A stretch of 49,463 nucleotides of DNA, from assembly GCA_027488575.1 (NCBI GenBank), contig JAIYBJ010000032.1, forward strand, positions 76,390 through 125,852, in the 5' to 3' direction. Positions within the stretch are counted from its first letter, which is position 1. The number at the start of each line of letters is the position of its first letter. A program made the translations under genes and the position numbers. Below are positions 1-9,965 of this stretch, piece after piece. Source of the stretch: Streptomycetaceae bacterium (GTDB lineage Bacteria; Actinomycetota; Actinomycetes; Nanopelagicales; Nanopelagicaceae). The notes beneath the pieces are model-generated. The model was given only the letters and a program-made list of their open reading frames with translations, did no database searches and had not been told where the DNA came from.

Positions 1-1134
1 ATTCACGAATTCGGTCATTACATCACCGCTAAAAAATACGGAATGCGCGTAAGCGAGTTCTTTCTTGGTTTTGGAAAAAGATTGTGGTCATTTACACGAG
101 GCGAAACAGAGTTTGGTATCAAAGCAATTCCTGCCGGTGGGTACTGCCGAATTGAAGGAATGAGCGCTACCGATGAAATGCCACCCGGAGAAGAGTCTCG
201 AGCGTTTTATAAAGCCAACTCTGGACGCAAACTCGTCGTACTCGGTGCCGGTTCATTTCTACACTTTGTTCTTGGTTTCATTATTCTGCTGATTATTTTT
301 GCAGGAATCGGAACCGCAAAACCCACGACAACCATTTCAGAAATTTCTGCCTGCGTTCCTCGTCTGAATGCAGCTTGCACAGACACCGATCCAAAGTCTC
401 CAGCGCTGCTTGCAGGACTACAAGCTGGAGATGTCATCACCTCAATTAACGGCGAGCCCGTAACGAATTGGGCCACAGATGTCGAAGTTATTAGATCATC
501 TGCAGGTAAAGAACTAGTGATTGAAATTGATCGCAACGGCCAACCTCAGACAATCTCCCTCGTCGCTGCAACTCGCGTGGTAGATGGCAAGGAGTACGGC
601 TTTCTCGGAATCGTAAATGAATTCACATTAGTGCGTGATGCTCCATTTACTTCAATTAAAAATTCAGCAATCGTGTCATGGGATTTTATGTCAGGCGCGG
701 TCAAAGCGATTATTTCTCTACCTTCAAAAATCCCTGCGTTGTGGGGAGCCACAGTTTCTGGATCAGAGCGAGATCCGAATGGTTTAGTTGGAATCGTTGG
801 TGTTGCTCAAGTAACAGGTCAAGCAGCGAGCAGTGATGGCTTAAGCACTTCCGAACGCATTCAAACGTTCTTGTTAATCATTGCGAGTTTAAACTTTTTT
901 GTAGGTGTCTTTAATTTACTTCCAATTCTTCCGCTAGATGGTGGGCACATGGCCGTTGCAATTGCTGACGAAGTTCGAGCGCTTTTTGCTCGCATCCGAG
1001 GCAGAGAACGACCTGAAGGAATTAACGTAAACAAGTTGGCCCCATTCACAATGGTTGTCTTCGTTTTGCTAGCAGCGCTGACCGTTCTTCTTCTAGCAGC
1101 CGACATCATTAATCCAATTCGGGTCAATTTTTAG
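1..1134 (+). CDS. rip1: Rip1/RseP-type site-2 intramembrane metalloprotease (M50), 5' end missing
   Basis: The reading frame is open from the first base, so the gene starts upstream of the window; the ATG at 43 is internal. The HExxH zinc motif (HEFGH) is residues 2-6 of the visible part. A membrane segment follows (about 80-105), then a PDZ domain (about 115-200, with the NGEPV turn), then two further membrane segments, the first ending in the M50 motif PILPLDGG that supplies the third zinc ligand and the last at the C-terminus. Family members cut membrane-bound anti-sigma factors within the bilayer. In actinobacteria the gene lies between dxr and ispG; ispG follows here after 43 nt. Substrate is not deducible. 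The M50 assignment is secure; the Rip1 name rests on synteny. Confidence 0.93.
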   Translation: MHEFGHYITAKKYGMRVSEFFLGFGKRLWSFTRGETEFGIKAIPAGGYCRIEGMSATDEMPPGEESRAFYKANSGRKLVVLGAGSFLHFVLGFIILLIIFAGIGTAKPTTTISEISACVPRLNAACTDTDPKSPALLAGLQAGDVITSINGEPVTNWATDVEVIRSSAGKELVIEIDRNGQPQTISLVAATRVVDGKEYGFLGIVNEFTLVRDAPFTSIKNSAIVSWDFMSGAVKAIISLPSKIPALWGATVSGSERDPNGLVGIVGVAQVTGQAASSDGLSTSERIQTFLLIIASLNFFVGVFNLLPILPLDGGHMAVAIADEVRALFARIRGRERPEGINVNKLAPFTMVVFVLLAALTVLLLAADIINPIRVNF

Positions 1135-1165
1135 TGCTTATGTCGCACCTGAAAAAGAATTAGGG

Positions 1166-1171
1166 CAGAAT
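1166..1171 (+). promoter_or_regulatory. possible -10 element of ispG (leaderless spacing)
   Basis: CAGAAT lies exactly 6 nt before the ispG ATG, with no Shine-Dalgarno sequence in between. The same hexamer at the same spacing precedes the proposed ribF start. The first base departs from TANNNT, so this is one of the weaker members of the series. Confidence 0.3.
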
Positions 1172-1177
1172 AAAGCC

Positions 1178-2329
1178 ATGGTCGATCTCGGAATTCCTTC
1201 AGCTCCACCACCAACACTTGCTCCACGTCGAAAGACAAAGCAGTTAATGGTTGGAAAAGTTGGTGTCGGAAGTGATTCTCAAGTCTCTGTTCAATCGATG
1301 TGCACAACACTGACAGCTGATGTCAATGCAACTCTTCAGCAGATTGCCGAATTAACAGCATCTGGTTGCCAAATTGTTCGTGTTGCAGTTCCAAGCCAAG
1401 ATGATGCTGATGCGTTAGCGCAGATTGCAAAGAAATCTCAGATTCCAGTTATTGCTGATATTCACTTTCAACCAAAGTATATTTTTGCCGCAATCGATGC
1501 AGGCTGCGCCGCGGTTCGTGTAAATCCTGGCAACATCAAGCAATTCGATGACAAAGTAAAAGAAGTAGCTAAAGCTGCAGGGGATGCGGGAATTCCAATT
1601 CGTATTGGCGTGAACGCCGGATCTCTCGACCCACGTTTAATTGCAAAGTATGGCAAGGCAACTCCCGAAGCACTGGTTGAATCAGCGCTGTGGGAAGCAA
1701 GTTTGTTTGAAGAACACGGTTTTTCAGATATCAAAATTTCAGTTAAGCACCATGATCCAGTAACCATGGTCAATGCATATCGTTTGCTGGCTTCCAAATG
1801 TGACTATCCGCTGCACTTAGGCGTGACAGAAGCTGGACCTTTGTTCCAAGGAACAATTAAGTCAGCAACTGCATTTGGAATTTTGCTATCAGAAGGTATC
1901 GGCGACACTATTCGTGTCTCATTATCTGCGCCACCAGTTGAAGAAGTAAAGGTGGGCATCTCAATTCTTGAGTCCCTTAACTTACGTCAACGCAGATTAG
2001 AAATCGTTTCTTGTCCATCGTGTGGTCGCGCCCAAGTTGATGTGTATACATTGGCCGAAAAAGTTCAAGCAGGTTTGCAAGGAATGACTGTTCCATTGCG
2101 TGTTGCAGTTATGGGTTGCGTAGTAAATGGTCCGGGAGAAGCTCGCGAAGCAGATCTCGGAGTTGCATCTGGTAATGGCAAAGGACAAATTTTTGTTAAG
2201 GGACAAGTAATTAAGACTGTTCCAGAAGCACAAATTGTTGAAACACTCATTGAAGAAGCAATGCGTTTGGCCGAAGAAATGGAAGCAGCTGGAGTTTCTT
2301 CAGGCGAGCCTTCCGTTGATGTTCACTAA
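1178..2329 (+). CDS. ispG: 4-hydroxy-3-methylbut-2-enyl diphosphate synthase (IspG/GcpE)
   Basis: Catalyses the penultimate step of the MEP isoprenoid pathway, reducing MEcPP to HMBPP with a [4Fe-4S] cluster. At 383 aa it is the short bacterial form, a TIM barrel followed by an iron-sulfur domain. The three cluster cysteines are C279 and C282 (SCPSCGR) and C314 ([10 protein letters not shown]), with the fourth ligand glutamate at E321. The N-terminal RKTKQLMVG and SVQSMCTT stretches are typical. The ATG at 1178 lacks an obvious ribosome site but has a -10-like hexamer 6 nt upstream. It sits between rip1 and proS, the usual actinobacterial order. Confidence 0.97.
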   Translation: MVDLGIPSAPPPTLAPRRKTKQLMVGKVGVGSDSQVSVQSMCTTLTADVNATLQQIAELTASGCQIVRVAVPSQDDADALAQIAKKSQIPVIADIHFQPKYIFAAIDAGCAAVRVNPGNIKQFDDKVKEVAKAAGDAGIPIRIGVNAGSLDPRLIAKYGKATPEALVESALWEASLFEEHGFSDIKISVKHHDPVTMVNAYRLLASKCDYPLHLGVTEAGPLFQGTIKSATAFGILLSEGIGDTIRVSLSAPPVEEVKVGISILESLNLRQRRLEIVSCPSCGRAQVDVYTLAEKVQAGLQGMTVPLRVAVMGCVVNGPGEAREADLGVASGNGKGQIFVKGQVIKTVPEAQIVETLIEEAMRLAEEMEAAGVSSGEPSVDVH

Positions 2330-2357
2330 CCTCACACAACTCACGCCATCCCTCAGG

Positions 2358-2363
2358 TAGGCT
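2358..2363 (+). promoter_or_regulatory. candidate -10 element of proS (leaderless)
   Basis: TAGGCT lies 6 nt before the proS ATG, which would place the transcription start on or next to the start codon. No Shine-Dalgarno sequence and no clear -35 box are seen. The ffh start has the same TAGGCTC followed by a similar spacer. Confidence 0.5.
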
Positions 2364-2369
2364 CGCACC

Positions 2370-4103
2370 ATGTTGCGAATGTCCTCACTCTTTCTGCGCA
2401 CATTGCGCGATGATCCAGCTGATGCTGAAGTCGCAAGCCACAAACTCTTGGTACGAGCGGGTTACATCAGACGAATTGCAGCAGGTATTTACTCATGGCT
2501 TCCTCTTGGATACATAACCTATAGAAATATCGAAAGAGTTATTCGCGAAGAGATGGATGCGGCAGGATTTCAAGAAGTTCACTTTCCTGCGATGCTTCCA
2601 AAAGAACCGTATGAAGAGAGTAATCGGTGGAGTGAATATGGACCAGAACTTTTTAGACTCCAAGATCGAAAAGGTGCTGATTATCTTTTAGGACCAACTC
2701 ACGAAGAGATGTTCACTCTGATGGTTAAGGGTGAGTATTCCTCTTACAAAGATCTGCCACTTTCGATTTATCAAATTCAAACAAAATATCGCGATGAACC
2801 CCGTCCACGCAGCGGAATCATTCGTGGTCGCGAATTTGTCATGAAAGATTCGTACTCCTTTGATATTGATGATGCTGGTTTAGAACTTTCCTATCAAAAA
2901 CATCGTGATGCTTACGTTAAAACATTTAAGCGATTAGGGCTTAACTACAACATTGTTAGCGCGATGGCTGGAGCCATGGGTGGATCCAAATCTGAAGAGT
3001 TCCTTGCACCATGTCCAACAGGTGAAGACACTTACGTGCTCTGTGAAAAATGTGGTTATGCAGCAAATGTTGAGGCAATGAAAACCGTTATCGATACACC
3101 TACTACGAAAGAGTTTCCAGCACTAGAAGTATTGGATACTCCAAATACGCCAACGATTGATTCGTTAGTTGAAGTTCTTAACTCGCAGTACGGAGGCGGT
3201 TATACAGGCGCCGATACCCTCAAAAACGTAATGTTGATGGCAGATGACAAAGCGATTGCAGTTTTAGTACCAGGGGATCGCGAAGTTGATCTAAAGCGAT
3301 TGCAAGCAAACTTATCTGGTGTAACTGAATTAAGAATTTTTGAAGAAGAAGATTTCGCAAAGAATCCACAACTTGTTAAGGGATATATCGGTCCACAGGA
3401 TGCGAAGAAATTTGGAATTATTCTTTATGCCGATCCTCGAATCGCTCCAGGAACTGCGTGGGTAACTGGTGCAAATAAAAAGAATTCTCATGCTCGAAAT
3501 GTTGTCAATGGTAGAGACTTCACGCCAGATGCCTATGTTGAATCAGCAGAAGTACGAGCAGGCGATGCATGCCCATCATGTAAGGCTCCTGTAATTATTG
3601 ACAGGGCAATTGAGATTGCTCATATTTTCCAATTGGGACGAAAGTATGCAGAGGCATTGAATCTGACCGTTCTTGATCAGAATGGAAAGTCGCAAGTAGT
3701 AACCATGGGTTCCTATGGAATTGGTGTATCACGCGCAGTTGCAGCAATTGCAGAGCAAACACATGATGAAATCGGTCTTTCATGGCCTGTAGAGGTCGCT
3801 CCTGTGAAGGTTCATATTGTTGCAACTGGCAAAGAAGACAAACCATTTGATGTTGCAGAAAAAATAGGCACAGAACTGGAAAGTTTGGACATCACAGTTT
3901 TGCTCGATGATCGACGCGATCCCAGCGCAGGAGTTAAGTTCAAAGATGCCGAGTTAATCGGTGCTCCAATAATTATTGTTGTGGGCAAAGCACTCGAACA
4001 AGGAAACGTCGAGATTCGTATTCGAAAGAGTGGAGAAAAATCTGAGAGCACAGTTGAAAGCGCCGTTTCAACTGTCGCAACCATGCTCTCAAAGCTTGTT
4101 TAA
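2370..4103 (+). CDS. proS: prolyl-tRNA synthetase
   Basis: Charges tRNA-Pro with proline; class II synthetase of the bacterial type. The 577 aa contain the N-terminal catalytic half with motif 2 (RDEPRPRSGIIRGREFVMKD, about residues 138-157), the inserted editing (INS) domain at about 230-390, motif 3 region (GSYGIGVSR, about 448-456) and a C-terminal anticodon-binding domain (from about 470). Length and domain order match E. coli ProS. The start MLRMSSLFLRTLRDDP aligns with the family N-terminus. The stop is 3 nt before the next gene, so the exporter downstream is probably co-transcribed. Confidence 0.97.
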   Translation: MLRMSSLFLRTLRDDPADAEVASHKLLVRAGYIRRIAAGIYSWLPLGYITYRNIERVIREEMDAAGFQEVHFPAMLPKEPYEESNRWSEYGPELFRLQDRKGADYLLGPTHEEMFTLMVKGEYSSYKDLPLSIYQIQTKYRDEPRPRSGIIRGREFVMKDSYSFDIDDAGLELSYQKHRDAYVKTFKRLGLNYNIVSAMAGAMGGSKSEEFLAPCPTGEDTYVLCEKCGYAANVEAMKTVIDTPTTKEFPALEVLDTPNTPTIDSLVEVLNSQYGGGYTGADTLKNVMLMADDKAIAVLVPGDREVDLKRLQANLSGVTELRIFEEEDFAKNPQLVKGYIGPQDAKKFGIILYADPRIAPGTAWVTGANKKNSHARNVVNGRDFTPDAYVESAEVRAGDACPSCKAPVIIDRAIEIAHIFQLGRKYAEALNLTVLDQNGKSQVVTMGSYGIGVSRAVAAIAEQTHDEIGLSWPVEVAPVKVHIVATGKEDKPFDVAEKIGTELESLDITVLLDDRRDPSAGVKFKDAELIGAPIIIVVGKALEQGNVEIRIRKSGEKSESTVESAVSTVATMLSKLV

Positions 4104-4106
4104 TTT

Positions 4107-4886
4107 ATGTTTGGCGACATCGCTCAGATAACAATTTTCTTTCTCATCCTTGCAGCCTTTAGCGCCGGTCTTGTTGATGCTATTGCAGGTGGTGGGGGAT
4201 TAATTCAACTTCCTGCCTTACTCATTGGTTTACCTCAGGCGAGTACAATTGAAGTTTTAGGAACAAATAAAGTTGCATCTGTATTTGGTACAAGCGCATC
4301 AGCTCTTACTTATCGCAGAAGTGTTAAGACAGATGCAATCTTCTTGGCAACGATGGCGCTTCCGGCGTTTTTTGGATCTGTACTAGGCGCCCTGAGTGCT
4401 TCGCTAATTCCAACGCAATCGATGCGCCCAATAGTTTTTGTTTTGCTGGTGGCAGTAGCGATTTATACATGGCGTAAACCAGATCTGGGTTCGATTGAGG
4501 CGTTACGTCATCCAAAGAACAAGCGCTTCTTAATATCTGCGATAGCAGGGTTAGTCATCGGCTTTTATGATGGAATTTTTGGACCCGGCACCGGATCATT
4601 TCTGATGCTGACTTTAATTTATCTTGGATTTGCATTCCTTAGTGCTTCAGCAATTGCCAAAGTAGTAAATGTTTCAACAAACCTTGGTGCAATCATGGTT
4701 TTTGGTTTGCACGGGGCAATCTTGTGGCAAGTAGCTCTCGTACTGGCGTTGGCAAACATAGTCGGGGGATTGTTGGGAGCCAGATTGGCTATCCGCGGAG
4801 GTTCAACCTTGATTCGTAAGGTTTTTCTCTTCGTCACACTCGCACTCATTATCAGAGTTGGAATTGATACTTTATCGAATTGGTAA
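4107..4886 (+). CDS. TauE/SafE (YfcA-like) family membrane exporter
   Basis: Integral membrane protein of 259 aa with about eight hydrophobic segments. It opens with the family hallmark AGLVDAIAGGGGLIQLPALL (about residues 20-39) and has a second, repeated GFYDGIFGPGTGSFLML (about 153-169), the two halves of this internally duplicated family. Members are assigned to sulfite, sulfonate or organic-anion export, but the substrate cannot be told from sequence. It starts 3 nt after proS with no separate promoter seen, and is followed by the rimP operon. Confidence 0.87.
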   Translation: MFGDIAQITIFFLILAAFSAGLVDAIAGGGGLIQLPALLIGLPQASTIEVLGTNKVASVFGTSASALTYRRSVKTDAIFLATMALPAFFGSVLGALSASLIPTQSMRPIVFVLLVAVAIYTWRKPDLGSIEALRHPKNKRFLISAIAGLVIGFYDGIFGPGTGSFLMLTLIYLGFAFLSASAIAKVVNVSTNLGAIMVFGLHGAILWQVALVLALANIVGGLLGARLAIRGGSTLIRKVFLFVTLALIIRVGIDTLSNW

Positions 4887-4940
4887 GTTCAGAAATAACA
4901 GGATATTATTTTCTTACAACTTAATAGAAAGAAGATGCAA

Positions 4941-5414
4941 ATGTCTCTCAGCGAGAAAATTACTGAGCTTGTACAACCAGCGGTAGAAAAAGCTGGCTTC
5001 TTTCTAGAAAATGTTCACCTTGTATCTCCAGGCAAGCATCGAATCATTACTTGCATTGTCGACGGACAAACTCCACTTAATTTGGATCAAGTGACAAGTG
5101 TTTCGAGGGAGATCTCTGAACTCCTAGATGTTGCAGACTTCATGGACGATTCACCATTCACGCTAGAAGTAACATCTCCTGGCGTTGACCATCCATTGAC
5201 ACTTGCTCGTCACTGGCAAAAAAACCTAAACCGCTTAGTCAAAGTTGTGAAGCTAGATGGATCTGTAGTCAACGGAAGAATTACGAGTATTGAAGAGCCA
5301 CATGTTCTATTGATTGAAGATATTAAAGGCAAGCCAAAAGAGCACACAGTTCAGTTTTCCGACATTAAACGTGCAACAATTGAAATAGAGTTCAATCGCA
5401 AAGGCGATCTCTAA
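4941..5414 (+). CDS. rimP: ribosome maturation factor RimP
   Basis: Needed for late assembly of the 30S subunit. Two-domain family: an N-terminal alpha/beta domain with the signature PFTLEVTSPGVDHPL (about residues 70-84) and a C-terminal Sm-like barrel. An ATG at 4935 is in frame, but the purine-rich AGAAAGAAG ends at 4934, so the second ATG at 4941, 6 nt away, is the better start (157 aa). The stop overlaps the nusA start by one base (TAATG), implying coupling. First gene of the rimP-nusA-rnpM-infB group. Confidence 0.93.
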   Translation: MSLSEKITELVQPAVEKAGFFLENVHLVSPGKHRIITCIVDGQTPLNLDQVTSVSREISELLDVADFMDDSPFTLEVTSPGVDHPLTLARHWQKNLNRLVKVVKLDGSVVNGRITSIEEPHVLLIEDIKGKPKEHTVQFSDIKRATIEIEFNRKGDL

Positions 5415-6388
5415 TGAATGTTGAGATGGCAGCGTTACATGCCCTTACGTCAGAAAAAGAAATCTCGTTTGAGCAATTAGTAAGTGCAATCGAAATCGGT
5501 GTCTTAACTGCTTACAATCAAATTCCAGAAGCAAAGCGCCATGCTCGAGCATTTCTAGATCGCGAAACTGGTGAGATACAAATTCTTGTCCCACTCTTTA
5601 ATGAGCTAGGTGAGAAGATTTCCGAGGAACGTGACGAGCCAGAAGGTTTCACACGCATAGCCACTTCAACAGCGCGTCAAGTTATCAAGATGAAAATGCG
5701 CGAATCAAATGACGCGGACATCGTTGGTGAATTCACGGCTTCTGTTGGCGATGTTATTTCAGGCGTTGTTCAGCAAGGCAGAGACCCAAAGATGATTCAC
5801 GTAAATCTTGGACGCGTGGAAGGAAAAATTCCGCCACAAGAACAAGTCCCTGGTGAGGTCTATCAACATGGTGATCGCATTAAATGTTTTGTAGTAGAAG
5901 TTAAGCAGGGGCTTAAGGGTCCAGAAATAATGCTTTCGCGATCCCACCCCGCGCTTGTTAAGCAATTATTTGCATTAGAAGTTCCAGAAATTACAGATCG
6001 AATTGTTGAAATCATGGCAGTGGCTCGCGAGGCAGGGCATCGCACAAAAATAGCTGTGCGCACTCATCGTGCAGGCGTTAGTCCAAAGGGTTCACTCATT
6101 GGTCCAGTAGGTTCACGCGCACGTGCAGTAATGGATGAACTGCATGGTGAAAAAATTGACATTGTGGATTGGTCTGAAGATCCTGCTGTATTTGTTGCTC
6201 ACGCATTAGCGCCAGCAAAAGTTTCGCGAGTTGAAGTTACGGATTTACTTTCTCGAAGTGCAAAAGTTACTGTGCCGGATTATCAACTCTCGCTAGCAAT
6301 TGGAAAAGATGGGCAGAATGCTCGCTTGGCCGCCAGACTTACAGGCTGGCGCATAGATATCCATCCTGATACGCCTGCCGCTGAGTGA
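5414..6388 (+). CDS. nusA: transcription termination/antitermination factor NusA
   Basis: RNA polymerase-binding factor controlling pausing, termination and antitermination. The 324 aa show the N-terminal polymerase-binding domain (about 1-105), the S1 domain (about 110-180, VGDVISGVVQQ), and the two KH domains, the first with GSLIGPVGSRARAV (about 225-238) and the second ending in AIGKDGQNARLAARLTGW (about 295-312). It lacks the acidic C-terminal repeats of proteobacterial NusA, as expected for actinobacteria. Overlaps the rimP stop by one base. Confidence 0.97.
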   Translation: MNVEMAALHALTSEKEISFEQLVSAIEIGVLTAYNQIPEAKRHARAFLDRETGEIQILVPLFNELGEKISEERDEPEGFTRIATSTARQVIKMKMRESNDADIVGEFTASVGDVISGVVQQGRDPKMIHVNLGRVEGKIPPQEQVPGEVYQHGDRIKCFVVEVKQGLKGPEIMLSRSHPALVKQLFALEVPEITDRIVEIMAVAREAGHRTKIAVRTHRAGVSPKGSLIGPVGSRARAVMDELHGEKIDIVDWSEDPAVFVAHALAPAKVSRVEVTDLLSRSAKVTVPDYQLSLAIGKDGQNARLAARLTGWRIDIHPDTPAAE

Positions 6389-6455
6389 GAATTTCTATAA
6401 AAGAGTGCCCCGGCGGTACAGTTAGCCTGTTGAACTCGAGTGATTGGCAGAGGCA

Positions 6456-6701
6456 GTGAGTATCAATTCGATACGAACATGCATTACGTGCCGAAAGCGT
6501 TCGAGTCCAACATCTCTTTTAAGAGTGGTCTGTATTGATGGGACTCTGGTCCAGGATTACAAAAAATCACTTCCCGGAAGAGGTGCATGGGTACATCAAG
6601 GTTGTTTAGCAACTGCGATTGCTCGAGGAGCATTTAAATATGCTTTAAAACTAAGTGAAACACCAAACGAATTGGATGCGAAAGATATGAAACTCAAATG
6701 A
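6456..6701 (+). CDS. rnpM: YlxR/RnpM family RNA-binding protein (DUF448)
   Basis: Small basic protein of about 81 aa with the family signature RTCITCRKR near its N-terminus, GRGAWVHQGCL in the middle and an AFKYAL helix. In Bacillus the homologue binds RNase P RNA and modulates its activity. Its place between nusA and infB is universal. The start is uncertain: an in-frame TTG at 6444 would add four residues, and neither start has a well-spaced ribosome site. I prefer the GTG at 6456 because MSINSIRTC matches the short N-terminus of the family. Confidence 0.85.
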   Translation: MSINSIRTCITCRKRSSPTSLLRVVCIDGTLVQDYKKSLPGRGAWVHQGCLATAIARGAFKYALKLSETPNELDAKDMKLK

Positions 6702-6792
6702 GCTCGTTCAGATTATGAGGTCTTACAACTAAGGCTCGCATCCCCTAGATCAATATCTAGAAAAAGAGATTGCGGGCCAAGACAGGAGAACT

Positions 6793-9477
6793 GTGTCAAA
6801 GGTCCGCGTACATGAGTTGGCAAAACAACTCGGTATGGAGAGCAAGGTTGTTCTTGCAAAACTCCAAGAAATGGGCGAATTCGTTCGTTCCGCATCATCA
6901 ACTGTAGAAGCACCCGTCGTACGACGTCTCATCGAGATGTATCCGGATGCAAAGCCAACTGAAGAGAAAAAACCAGTAAAGAAAGCCGCAGCAAAGAAAA
7001 CTGCCGCAAAAGCACCTAAAGAAGTTAATCCAGAACTTGCAGCAGAGTTAGCTGCCGAACTTGGCGTGGATCTCGAAGCACTGAAAGCTTCACGTGCAGA
7101 AAGCGTTGCGCCACAACAAGTAACTCCTTCTGCTGAAACAATTTCATCAACGGATGCATCAACAAAACCTGCGACTCCACGTCCAGGAAATAATCCATTT
7201 TCATCTGGAAGTTCAACTGGTGGCGCGGTTCCGCGTCCACCACGTCCAGGAAATAATCCATTCTCAACTGGCGGCGCAGTTCCGCGTCCACCACAACGTC
7301 CAGTAGGTGGCGCACCAGGTTCACCACGTCCGGGTATGTCAGGACCACGTCCAGGTTCAGTGCGTCCAGGATTTGCTGCGCGTCCATCTTCACCACGTCC
7401 ACCTTCAACGGGAAATTTCCCACCTCGTACCGGCGCACCATCTACTGGTGCAAATAATTCAAGTCCATACAAAACAACTGGAGGCGGTGCACCTGCAGCA
7501 GGTGGTCGTCCAGGTGGTGGACCAAATCGAGGCGGCGGTCGCGGTGGCGCGGGTGGTGCATTCGGTAAGAATCAAAGCAAGAGCAGCAAACGTAAACCGA
7601 AGAGCAGAAAAGCACTGCGCGATGAATTCGACAATATGCAGGCACCACAACTTGGTGGCGCAGTTATTCCTCACGGTGATGGCAAGACACAGATTCGCAT
7701 GCGCCGTGGTTCATCACTTGCTGACTTCGCAGAAAAAATTGGTGCAGATCCAGCAGCACTAGTCGCTGCGCTCTTTCACTTAGGTGAAATGGTTACTGCA
7801 ACACAATCAGTGGATGCAGATACTTTCGAAATTCTTGGTGCACAACTTGGTTATGTCATCCAAATTGTTAGCCCAGAAGATGAAGATCGTGAATTGCTAC
7901 AGGGCTTTGATATCGACCTAGGACAAGAACTCGAGAGCCTTGATCAAGATCGACTCGTTGCGCGTCCACCAGTTGTTACCGTCATGGGTCACGTGGATCA
8001 CGGTAAAACCCGTTTACTCGATGCTATTCGCCAGACTGAAGTTGTTAAGAGCGAAGCTGGTGGAATTACTCAGCACATCGGTGCTTATCAAATTCATCAT
8101 GATCACGATGGCGTAAATCGTGCGATTACCTTTATTGATACACCTGGTCACGAAGCGTTTACAGCGATGCGTGCCCGTGGTGCAAAGGTCACCGATATCG
8201 CAGTACTTGTTGTTGCAGCTGATGACGGAGTAATGCCTCAGACAATTGAAGCGTTAAATCACGCACAAGCAGCAGATGTTCCAATTGTTGTAGCTGTGAA
8301 CAAAGTTGATAAAGAAGGCGCAAATCCTGACAAGGTTCGCCAGCAATTAACTGAGTACAACTTGGTTGCAGAAGAGTACGGTGGAGAAACAATTTTCGTA
8401 AACGTATCTGCAAAATCTGGACTTGGCATTGATGCACTTATCGATTCAATTCTGTTAACTGCTGATGCTGCAATTGATCTACGCGCTATTGCAGATGATG
8501 AAGCACGCGGCGTCGCGATTGAAGCTCACCTAGACCGTGGCCGTGGACCAGTTGCAACCGTTCTCGTTCAACGCGGAACACTTAAGGTTGGAGATGCGAT
8601 TGTTGCCGGTGGTTCATTTGGTCGCGTTCGCGCGATGCTTGATGAGCACGGTGAAAATGTTTCCGAAGCGGGACCATCTCGTCCAGTTCAGGTACTCGGA
8701 TTTACATCCGTTCCAAGTGCTGGCGATACATTCTTGGTCGCAGATGAAGATAGAACTGCGCGTCAGATTGCTGAGAAACGTCAAGCAGCAGAGCGAAATG
8801 CACAACTCGCAAAAGCACGCAAGAAGGTTTCACTCGAAGACTTCATGGAGCAATCCAAGATCACAACACTTAACCTTATTCTTAAGGGCGATGTGAGTGG
8901 TTCTGTGGAAGCACTCGAAGATGCATTACTTCAACTCGATGTTGGCGCCGAAGTAGATCTTCGCGTCATCCACCGTGGTGTTGGTGCAATTACAAAGAGT
9001 GACATCACACTTGCTTCAGCTTCGACTGCAGTTGTAATTGGCTTTAACGTTAAGCCAGAACCACAAACAGCAATATTTGCAGATCAAGAAGGCGTTGAAG
9101 TTCGCTTCTACTCTGTTATTTATCAAGCAATCGAAGAAATCGAACTTTCACTTAAGGGCCTACTCAAGCCAGAATACGAAGAGTTTGTTCTTGGTAACGC
9201 AGAAGTTCGAGACATCTTCAAATCAAGCAAGGCAGGAAACATTGCTGGATCGATGGTTCTGGATGGAATTATTCGCAGAAATGCGAAGGCTCGCTTAATG
9301 AGAAATGGTGAAGTTATTACAGATAACCTCACAATCGACTCACTTAAGCGATTTAAAGATGATGCCACCGAAGTCCGCGAAGGATTTGAGTGCGGTATTG
9401 GCGTTGGAACACTTAAGGAAATGCAAGTGGGAGACACAATTCAGGTCTACGAAATGCGCGAGAAGAAGCGGGCATAA
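6793..9477 (+). CDS. infB: translation initiation factor IF-2
   Basis: GTPase that places initiator tRNA on the 30S subunit and promotes subunit joining. The 894 aa comprise an N-terminal IF2N domain (about 1-55), an Ala/Lys then Pro/Gly/Arg-rich disordered linker (about 55-280), a second IF2N domain (about 300-350), the GTPase domain with G1 GHVDHGKT at 399-406, G3 DTPGH at 449-453 and G4 NKVD at 503-506, and the C-terminal fMet-tRNA-binding domains. The GTG start has a ribosome site, AGGAGA, at 6784-6789. Full length for an actinobacterium. The linker carries direct repeats, noted separately. Confidence 0.98.
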   Translation: MSKVRVHELAKQLGMESKVVLAKLQEMGEFVRSASSTVEAPVVRRLIEMYPDAKPTEEKKPVKKAAAKKTAAKAPKEVNPELAAELAAELGVDLEALKASRAESVAPQQVTPSAETISSTDASTKPATPRPGNNPFSSGSSTGGAVPRPPRPGNNPFSTGGAVPRPPQRPVGGAPGSPRPGMSGPRPGSVRPGFAARPSSPRPPSTGNFPPRTGAPSTGANNSSPYKTTGGGAPAAGGRPGGGPNRGGGRGGAGGAFGKNQSKSSKRKPKSRKALRDEFDNMQAPQLGGAVIPHGDGKTQIRMRRGSSLADFAEKIGADPAALVAALFHLGEMVTATQSVDADTFEILGAQLGYVIQIVSPEDEDRELLQGFDIDLGQELESLDQDRLVARPPVVTVMGHVDHGKTRLLDAIRQTEVVKSEAGGITQHIGAYQIHHDHDGVNRAITFIDTPGHEAFTAMRARGAKVTDIAVLVVAADDGVMPQTIEALNHAQAADVPIVVAVNKVDKEGANPDKVRQQLTEYNLVAEEYGGETIFVNVSAKSGLGIDALIDSILLTADAAIDLRAIADDEARGVAIEAHLDRGRGPVATVLVQRGTLKVGDAIVAGGSFGRVRAMLDEHGENVSEAGPSRPVQVLGFTSVPSAGDTFLVADEDRTARQIAEKRQAAERNAQLAKARKKVSLEDFMEQSKITTLNLILKGDVSGSVEALEDALLQLDVGAEVDLRVIHRGVGAITKSDITLASASTAVVIGFNVKPEPQTAIFADQEGVEVRFYSVIYQAIEEIELSLKGLLKPEYEEFVLGNAEVRDIFKSSKAGNIAGSMVLDGIIRRNAKARLMRNGEVITDNLTIDSLKRFKDDATEVREGFECGIGVGTLKEMQVGDTIQVYEMREKKRA
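7177..7262 (+). repeat. direct repeat in the IF-2 linker
   Basis: A 23-bp stretch is repeated exactly at 7177-7199 and 7240-7262, an offset of 63 bp or 21 codons, encoding PRPGNNPF twice. The flanking [10 protein letters not shown] codons are also duplicated with a few silent changes. The repeat keeps frame and lies in low-complexity linker. Confidence 0.85.
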
Positions 9478-9480
9478 ACA

Positions 9481-9960
9481 GTGGGCACATCGCATCGCAG
9501 TCAGAAAGTTGCCGACCGCATCAAAGTTGTTGTTGCAGGCCTACTCGAGGGCAAAATCAAAGACCCTCGTTTAGGTTTTGTAACAGTTACTGATGCACGC
9601 GTTACTGGCGACTTACAGCACGCATCAATTTTTTATACGGTGCTTGGCGATGACGAACAACGTGAATCCACTGCTGCTGCTCTTGAAAGTGCAAAGGGCG
9701 TTATCCGATCTGCAGTCGGAAAAGATTTGGGCGTGCGAGTAACGCCAAGCATTGAGTTCTTTTTAGATGGATTGCCTGAAAGCGCTCTGGCCCTTGATTC
9801 GCTGCTTGCAAAGGTGCGAGAACAAGATGCTGAAGTGTCAAAGTTACGAAAAGAAGCATCGTATGCAGGTGAACCAAATGCCTATAAGGCTCCAAAGATT
9901 ATTGATAACAGCAATAAACCAACGCCTGCTGATCGCATAACTAATTGGGATGACGTTTGA
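9481..9960 (+). CDS. rbfA: 30S ribosome-binding factor RbfA
   Basis: Cold-adaptation and 16S rRNA maturation factor. The 159 aa have the KH-like fold with the family segments RVADRIKVVVAGLLEGKIKDPRLGF (split across about residues 8-32) and FFLDGLPESALALDSLL (about 98-114). A non-conserved charged tail follows. GTG start 3 nt after the infB stop, no own ribosome site clearly seen; likely coupled to infB. Confidence 0.95.
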   Translation: MGTSHRSQKVADRIKVVVAGLLEGKIKDPRLGFVTVTDARVTGDLQHASIFYTVLGDDEQRESTAAALESAKGVIRSAVGKDLGVRVTPSIEFFLDGLPESALALDSLLAKVREQDAEVSKLRKEASYAGEPNAYKAPKIIDNSNKPTPADRITNWDDV

Positions 9961-9965
9961 GCAGT

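Noticed and set aside
1-42. ATG at 43 as the start of the protease gene
   Set aside because: The essential HEFGH motif is upstream of it and the frame is open to the window edge, so the gene is truncated by the window.
6745-6760. CTAGAT-CAAT-ATCTAG hairpin between rnpM and infB as a terminator
   Set aside because: No T-run follows on either strand (AAAAAG on the plus side); infB is normally co-transcribed with nusA. It may only be leader structure.
6750-7472. 240-codon minus-strand open frame rich in Gly/Arg/Pro
   Set aside because: It is the antisense of the repetitive Pro/Gly linker of infB, which rarely contains stops in any frame; no family features and no ribosome site.
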